10,472 nt of DNA from an uncultured Bacteroidota bacterium (GTDB lineage Bacteria > Bacteroidota > Bacteroidia > Chitinophagales > Chitinophagaceae): NCBI GenBank assembly GCA_903881265.1, contig CAIRSV010000331.1:1-10472 (forward strand), given 5' to 3'. Made by a program: the position numbers and the translations under genes. How positions within the stretch are numbered: position 1 is the stretch's first letter; the number at the start of each line of letters is the position of its first letter. Shown piece by piece: positions 6,555-10,472 of the stretch. Below the pieces are notes generated by a model. It ran no database searches. It saw nothing but the letters and a program-made list of their open reading frames with translations, and had not been told where the DNA came from.

Positions 6555-7283
6555 TTATTCAACGATAAAAGCAGTTTGATAAAAATTATTGACCGCCGCA
6601 ACAGGCCTTAATTTTATATAGTAGCTTTCTGTAAATTCTAGATATGCTTTAAATTCATGCATTGCAACATTGAATTCATCAAACATAATAATATCACCTT
6701 TTCGCAAATAAGGAAACAATTGAGCTAAAGTAAAAATAGTGGAGGTGTAAAGATCAGCATCCAAATGAATAACCTTTTGAGAATGCTGTGTTAGAATTAT
6801 CTGATTCTCCTGTATGAACTTATTTAAGGTGTCTTGAAATAAGCCCTTAATAAATTGGGCTCGTGCGTCATTTATTTCTGGCAGTGAATGTGACATATCC
6901 CCTTTTGAAAAGAAACCACCCCAATCCTCTGGCAATCCTTCAAATGTATCAAAACCAAAAAATCTGGATTCTGTTGATTTATTTTTTGAAAGCCACCATT
7001 TGAAAGAAGCAGCGGCGGCAACTCCAAATTCGAGATAGATTATTTTTTTATTTTCTAATGAAAAATGTTCTGACACGAAGTCATAAAGTTTTACTCTTTT
7101 GCCATAATCTCTTATCAGAGAGAAATAATCATTGTACAGAACGATCTTTTTGTTTTTATTTATCCATATTAATAACTTATTGAAATAATAAAGAAATCCA
7201 AACAATTTAGAAAAGGGATGAAAAAATAATGTCACTGGTATAAAGAGTAGAATATCCTTGAAAAATTTAAATATTTTGAGCAT
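6555..7283 (-). CDS. SAM-dependent methyltransferase, TylF/MycF-like family
   Basis: A 242-residue protein. After a hydrophobic, basic N-terminal segment (1-48; possibly membrane-associated) comes a class I methyltransferase core. Visible motifs are the SAM loop YLEFGVAAAAS (83-93), FFGFDTFEGLPEDWGG (108-123) with the acidic D112, HLDADLYTST (173-182) and GDIIMFDEF (196-204). The paired aspartates in the last two match the metal-binding site of TylF/MycF sugar O-methyltransferases, which methylate hydroxyls on nucleotide sugars or glycan ends using Mg2+. The gene is markedly AT-rich compared with its neighbours (hand counts of sample 60-base rows give 18-40% GC, against 40-48% in the MBOAT gene), suggesting separate acquisition. 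It follows the other methyltransferase after 130 bp and is directly followed, in the same frame, by the orphan T9SS domain. The acceptor is unknown; a sugar hydroxyl is the best guess. Confidence 0.82.
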   Translation of the reverse strand: MLKIFKFFKDILLFIPVTLFFHPFSKLFGFLYYFNKLLIWINKNKKIVLYNDYFSLIRDYGKRVKLYDFVSEHFSLENKKIIYLEFGVAAAASFKWWLSKNKSTESRFFGFDTFEGLPEDWGGFFSKGDMSHSLPEINDARAQFIKGLFQDTLNKFIQENQIILTQHSQKVIHLDADLYTSTIFTLAQLFPYLRKGDIIMFDEFNVAMHEFKAYLEFTESYYIKLRPVAAVNNFYQTAFIVE

Positions 7284-7413
7284 GTGGGTCAGTATTAATT
7301 GAAGAGGTAAATATACTTTATTAAGAATGTAATACTGCTATTTGACAGGATGAAATTCCTATGGATATAAACTCTTATGCATTTGTTAAAGGTTGAAACC
7401 GTCTAGTAAACTA

Positions 7414-8292
7414 TCAGAGTTGCTTTTTTGAAACAAAGAAAAAACTTGCCCCTTGTTTGGCAATTATTTCTATCGGAGACTCAATATATTTTTTAACGCC
7501 CAGTAAAATAATTGCGATGATGTCTTTCAATACTGGCATTTTTAGACTTTTTAAAGTCACAATCCTCAAGACATCCGACATATACCCATAGTAATTATTA
7601 TTCTCGGCGAAGACAAGTTCAATTTCATGTTCTTTTAAGTAATGTCTCCAAGTCTGAATTGTCCAATACGTTAAATGATATGGCGGACGCTCATAATCCA
7701 TGTTCATCGTCCACATGCGAGTTCTTGCCACGTTTGGCAAGCTGCCGATAAACAACCCATCAGGCTTTAATAAGCTCTTGATTTTTTCAATTGTTTCATT
7801 CGGGTTTTCAATGTGCTCAAACACTTCGAACATCGTGATAATATCAAATTTTTCCGGGATATCGCTGTATTCCTTTAGATTGTCCAATGTCGCTTCATAG
7901 AACGTTGATGAGGTAAGGTTTCTCGATTTTGCAGCAGATAAACTTGATTTGTCAATATCAATTCCATACACTTTTAAGCCATTTTCGTTTGCAAAGGATG
8001 CAAATGCACCATTACCACAACCGATATCCAGAAGAACCTTTCCATCTCCATTTTTCAATTGCTCACATTTTCGAGATGGATGCTGTTTATGCAATGGGGC
8101 TAAAGATTCATGTCGAGATTTTGAAGCAACATCTTTTGCGTTGGTATAAAAATCAGCTTTTGCACTTTCAAATGGATTAGAGAATATTACACTACAACTC
8201 TTACAAGTATATAAATCATACCCCTTCTCAAATTCGTTGATGAATGGCTTAATGTTATTACTACGACAACAAGGACAATCGTTTCTTTTCAT
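7414..8292 (-). CDS. Class I SAM-dependent methyltransferase with N-terminal zinc-ribbon-like cysteines
   Basis: A 292-residue protein. C6-P-C8-C9 and C30-K-S-C33 form a likely zinc-binding knuckle pair at the N-terminus. A Rossmann methyltransferase core follows: motif I VLLDIGCGNGAFASF (86-100), acidic motif II VYGIDID (108-114), FEVFEHIENP (155-164) and LLKPDGLFIGSLPN (174-187). After that comes an ERPPYHLTYW segment (201-210), typical of the Methyltransf_23 group found in polysaccharide loci. An N-terminal zinc segment also occurs in sugar C-methyltransferases of the TylC3/NovU type, but those are about 400 residues long and carry an extra C-terminal domain absent here. Methylation of a nucleotide sugar or glycan is therefore likely, while C- versus O-methylation is open. 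It starts 8 bp after the kinase stop, so it probably works on the same sugar. Confidence 0.85.
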   Translation of the reverse strand: MKRNDCPCCRSNNIKPFINEFEKGYDLYTCKSCSVIFSNPFESAKADFYTNAKDVASKSRHESLAPLHKQHPSRKCEQLKNGDGKVLLDIGCGNGAFASFANENGLKVYGIDIDKSSLSAAKSRNLTSSTFYEATLDNLKEYSDIPEKFDIITMFEVFEHIENPNETIEKIKSLLKPDGLFIGSLPNVARTRMWTMNMDYERPPYHLTYWTIQTWRHYLKEHEIELVFAENNNYYGYMSDVLRIVTLKSLKMPVLKDIIAIILLGVKKYIESPIEIIAKQGASFFFVSKKQL

Positions 8293-8300
8293 TTTTCTTC

Positions 8301-9287
8301 TTAATTAAAATGTACTATCCTGCTTCCGCCGTTTTCGAAATTGAAATCAATGGAATGAAGATGTTGCAACGCATTTTTTACGGCTTCCTGTTTTTCGACC
8401 GGTACATAAAAGACAAAAAATCCGCCACCACCGGCACCTAATAACTTGCCACCAAGGGCACCGGCTTCACGGGCTTTTGTATAAATTTCGTCCAGAAAAT
8501 CATTGGAAATGGCCGACGATAAACTTCGTTTGGCCATCCATGCGGCATGCATCAGGTCGCCAAATTCATCCAAATTACGGTTGGTATCGGTGAGAATGGA
8601 AATCCCCTTTTGCACCATATCGTGTATGTCTTTTAACTCAGTCCCGATTTTTTTCTCAACGGTTTTCTGTAATTGCTCTTTCAATATCTCACTCGCAAAA
8701 CGGTTGATCCCTGTATAAAACATCAATAGATTTTGCTGTAGCGCTTCTTTGCGTTCCTTCGTCACGATCAATGGATTGACCTCAAGGTTCTCAGCAGTGA
8801 ACTTCATATAATTCAGTCCGCCGTATGCAGCTGCTAATTGATCTTGTACACCTACACGCTCTTTCAACACATTAAACTCGATATGAATTGCCTCATTGGC
8901 TAATTCCTCCTTGCTTTTCATGATGCCTTGCAAGGCATACAAACTGTGCAATAAACCTACGGTAAAACTGCTGCTGCTGCCGATTCCGGTGCGTGCCGGC
9001 AAATCGCTGATGATATTGATTTCCAATCCGTCAGTGATACCGAGATATTTGATTACCTCTCGAACGACAGGGTGATTAATCTCATCGACATCATTACACA
9101 ATTCGAGTTTGCTGTACGAAATGCGATATTTGTGGTCAAGCAACCCAACGATCTTATTGACCGTCACATAAATATATTTGTCGATGGTGGTGCTTAATAC
9201 ACTTCCACCAAATTCTTTATAATAATCCGGATAGTCGGTGCCTCCTCCAAAAAAACTCACCCTGACAGGCGTTTTTGAAATAATCAT
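8301..9287 (-). CDS. hddA: GHMP kinase, D-glycero-D-manno-heptose 7-phosphate kinase (HddA)-like
   Basis: A 328-residue GHMP-superfamily kinase. Motif 1 is TPVRVSFFGGGTDYP (6-20). Motif 2, the ATP-phosphate loop, is PARTGIGSSSSF (97-108). GVQDQLAAAYGG (146-157) carries the likely catalytic D149. Motif 3 is GALGGKLLGAGGGGFFVFY (276-294). The RVSFFGGGTDYP start and GxQDQxxAAYGG are typical of the HddA / L-fucokinase-like branch. HddA phosphorylates heptose 7-phosphate at C1 in the route to GDP-D-glycero-alpha-D-manno-heptose. The start is an unambiguous ATG 13 bp after the upstream SDR stop, and the methyltransferase follows after 8 bp. GmhA, GmhB and HddC are not in the window. Main alternative: a kinase for another sugar, such as fucose. 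Subfamily choice rests on motifs and neighbours. Confidence 0.85.
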   Translation of the reverse strand: MIISKTPVRVSFFGGGTDYPDYYKEFGGSVLSTTIDKYIYVTVNKIVGLLDHKYRISYSKLELCNDVDEINHPVVREVIKYLGITDGLEINIISDLPARTGIGSSSSFTVGLLHSLYALQGIMKSKEELANEAIHIEFNVLKERVGVQDQLAAAYGGLNYMKFTAENLEVNPLIVTKERKEALQQNLLMFYTGINRFASEILKEQLQKTVEKKIGTELKDIHDMVQKGISILTDTNRNLDEFGDLMHAAWMAKRSLSSAISNDFLDEIYTKAREAGALGGKLLGAGGGGFFVFYVPVEKQEAVKNALQHLHSIDFNFENGGSRIVHFN

Positions 9288-9300
9288 GCTTCGTAATAGG

Positions 9301-10239
9301 TTAGATGTTAGAATATTTATTCGGCGTAAGAATAGAAAAACCTTTGATTAATTCTGTAATGCCCGATTGAATATCATGATCAGGGCGGTAACCGAAGGCT
9401 TCGATCTTGTCGTTGCTAACGATATAGTTTCGTTGATCAGGATCTTTATTAATTTCTGATTCAGTGATAAAAAAATCAGGAATCTGTTTTTTAATTTCCA
9501 AACACAATTCCATCTTAGATAAGTTTGCCGTGCTCAAACCTACATTATAAGTCTGGTTTTTCATTTGGTCGAAATGTTCCAAGCCAAATAAAAAGGCTTT
9601 AGTCACATCACGTACATGGATATAATTTCGTTTGAAATGGGCCTCGAACAACACGATGTATTTCTGACTAAAAGCCCTGTACGTAAAGTCGTTGACCAAT
9701 AAATCGAGACGCATGCGTGGCGAACAACCAAATACGGTAGCCAAGCGGAAGGTAATGACATTTTCCGATTGCAATAAATCCTGCTCGGCTTCTGTTTTCG
9801 TAGTTCCGTATAATGAGATGGGGTTTAATGGTGTTTCTTCAGTACAAAAAATATCTTCTTGGCCGATACCATAACCGCTATTGGTGGTTGGAAATAATAT
9901 GCGTTGTTCTTTTGAACGCATCTTGTTGATAGCGATTACCGCATCCCGATTGATGGCGATGGTTGAGTTTTCGTCCTTGTTTGACAAGGGTGCGCCTACT
10001 AAAGCAGCCAACGGAATAATCACATCTTTTCCTTTCATTGCTTCTTTGAGGCGTTGTGTATTTCGCACATCGGCATTGATAAAATGAAAATTTGGATGGG
10101 TGCAACATTCCAATAAGGTATTCTGCTGAAACATCAGGTTGTCGAAAACAGTCACTTCATAACCTTTTTCGAGCATGGTCGGTACCATGATAGAGCCCAG
10201 ATATCCTGCGCCTCCGGTAATCAATATTTTTTCCTTCAT
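9301..10239 (-). CDS. Extended SDR, NAD-dependent epimerase/dehydratase; probable GDP-heptose C4-dehydrogenase (Cj1427-like)
   Basis: A 312-residue extended SDR. NAD loop ITGGAGYLG (G9, G12, G15), acidic D34 after the second strand, PLAALVGAP (76-84), TTNSGYGIG (118-126) and the catalytic YGTTK (Y144, K148). The substrate domain shows ITFRLATVFGCSPRMRLDLL (162-181) and the stretch HFKRNYIHVRDVTKAF. From memory these resemble C. jejuni Cj1427, which oxidises C4 of GDP-D-glycero-alpha-D-manno-heptose with tightly bound NAD. Placement 13 bp before an HddA-type kinase fits, since the C. jejuni genes are also close together. I chose ATG 10239, which puts the Rossmann strand at the N-terminus. A TTG at 10287 would add 16 residues of no recognisable character. 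A generic nucleotide-sugar 4-epimerase is the alternative. Confidence 0.85.
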   Translation of the reverse strand: MKEKILITGGAGYLGSIMVPTMLEKGYEVTVFDNLMFQQNTLLECCTHPNFHFINADVRNTQRLKEAMKGKDVIIPLAALVGAPLSNKDENSTIAINRDAVIAINKMRSKEQRILFPTTNSGYGIGQEDIFCTEETPLNPISLYGTTKTEAEQDLLQSENVITFRLATVFGCSPRMRLDLLVNDFTYRAFSQKYIVLFEAHFKRNYIHVRDVTKAFLFGLEHFDQMKNQTYNVGLSTANLSKMELCLEIKKQIPDFFITESEINKDPDQRNYIVSNDKIEAFGYRPDHDIQSGITELIKGFSILTPNKYSNI

Positions 10240-10345
10240 GAAGGGAGTATTTTCTGCAATGTTAGCCAAAAACCGCTTCTTTTCCAAATGGCACGCACGA
10301 ATGCTAGCCTTCCATTTTAAGCCATTACAAGGCCTTTAATCAGAA

Positions 10346-10435
10346 TTAGTTGACACCCCATTGATATTTATCTTTAAGTTTGCACTTCAATTTATCTTGT
10401 AATTGAAAAGGTAATTGTGTTCTGTATGGGAATAA
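10346..10435 (-). CDS. Possible C-terminal 29 codons of an unidentified upstream gene
   Basis: One minus-strand frame is open from the adapter junction (10435) to a TAA at 10348-10346, encoding LFPYRTQLPFQLQDKLKCKL followed by KDKYQWGVN. The lysine/glutamine-rich, protein-like composition, and the fact that the SDR gene downstream seems to need an upstream operon partner, make a real gene tail plausible. Ninety bases is too short to prove coding, and I do not recognise the family. In this context it could be another sugar-pathway enzyme. The 106 bp between it and the SDR start hold no recognisable promoter. Confidence 0.35.
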   Translation of the reverse strand, partial: LFPYRTQLPFQLQDKLKCKLKDKYQWGVN

Positions 10436-10472
10436 AGATCGGAGAGCACACGTCTGAACTCCAGTCACGAAT
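10436..10472 (+). other. Illumina TruSeq adapter sequence (assembly artefact)
   Basis: From 10436 the sequence AGATCGGAGAGCACACGTCT, continuing to CCAGTCAC at 10468, is the standard TruSeq read-1 3' adapter. It has one A missing: the adapter has GGAAGAGC, here GGAGAGC. The last four bases, GAAT, sit where the sample index begins. This is untrimmed library sequence at a contig end and not genomic DNA. Any homology or ORF extension into it should be ignored. Confidence 0.97.

Noticed and set aside
7308..7315. Possible promoter TATATTTA upstream of the TylF-type gene
   Set aside because: It misses the last base of TAnnTTTG and has no -33 partner, in a region so AT-rich that such matches are expected by chance.
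10240..10287. N-terminal extension of the SDR from a TTG start
   Set aside because: The added 16 residues precede a perfectly normal SDR start (MKEKILITGGAGYLG) and the codon is TTG; ATG 10239 is preferred.
10329..10336. Perfect 8-bp palindrome AAGGCCTT upstream of the SDR gene
   Set aside because: Too short and without neighbouring promoter or repeat structure to call a regulatory site.

Overview
The window looks like part of a surface-polysaccharide (exopolysaccharide, O-antigen or capsule) biosynthesis locus of a Bacteroidota bacterium, probably of the Chitinophagales/Cytophaga type. The pointers are a type IX secretion type B C-terminal sorting domain (CHU_C family), candidate promoters of the Bacteroidetes TAnnTTTG type, absence of clear Shine-Dalgarno sequences, and moderate-to-low GC. 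Every supported gene is on the minus strand, so transcription runs from high to low coordinates. The genus cannot be named from the sequence alone.

In the direction of transcription: (i) 10436-10472 is not biological. It is Illumina TruSeq adapter left on the contig end. Just inside it is a possible 29-codon tail of an unknown gene (10346-10435). (ii) 10239-7414 is a tight three-gene block: an extended SDR resembling the GDP-heptose 4-dehydrogenase Cj1427, a GHMP kinase of the HddA (heptose-7-phosphate kinase) type, and a SAM methyltransferase with an N-terminal zinc-ribbon-like segment. (iii) 7283-5555 is an AT-rich interval holding a TylF-type methyltransferase, an orphan C-terminal T9SS sorting domain without its passenger protein, and a ParE/RelE-type toxin-antitoxin pair. 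(iv) 5394-2721 is a second tight block: a RmlC-like 3,5-epimerase, a GDP-fucose-synthase-like reductase and a GT-B glycosyltransferase. (v) 2647-289 holds an MBOAT O-acyltransferase and a partner SGNH hydrolase-like protein. (vi) 206-1 is the N-terminal 68 codons of another glycosyltransferase, cut by the window edge.

Reading the genes together, the most informative hypothesis is a modified GDP-heptose pathway like that of Campylobacter jejuni. HddA feeds GDP-D-glycero-alpha-D-manno-heptose synthesis, the SDR would oxidise C4, the RmlC-like enzyme would epimerise C3 and/or C5, and the Fcl-like enzyme would reduce C4. The methyltransferases and the MBOAT/SGNH pair would decorate the sugar or glycan, and the glycosyltransferases would place it. 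GmhA, GmhB and HddC, which the kinase would need, are not in the window and may lie beyond the adapter-terminated end. The pathway assignment is inference from family resemblance and gene content. The individual enzyme families are well supported by motifs.
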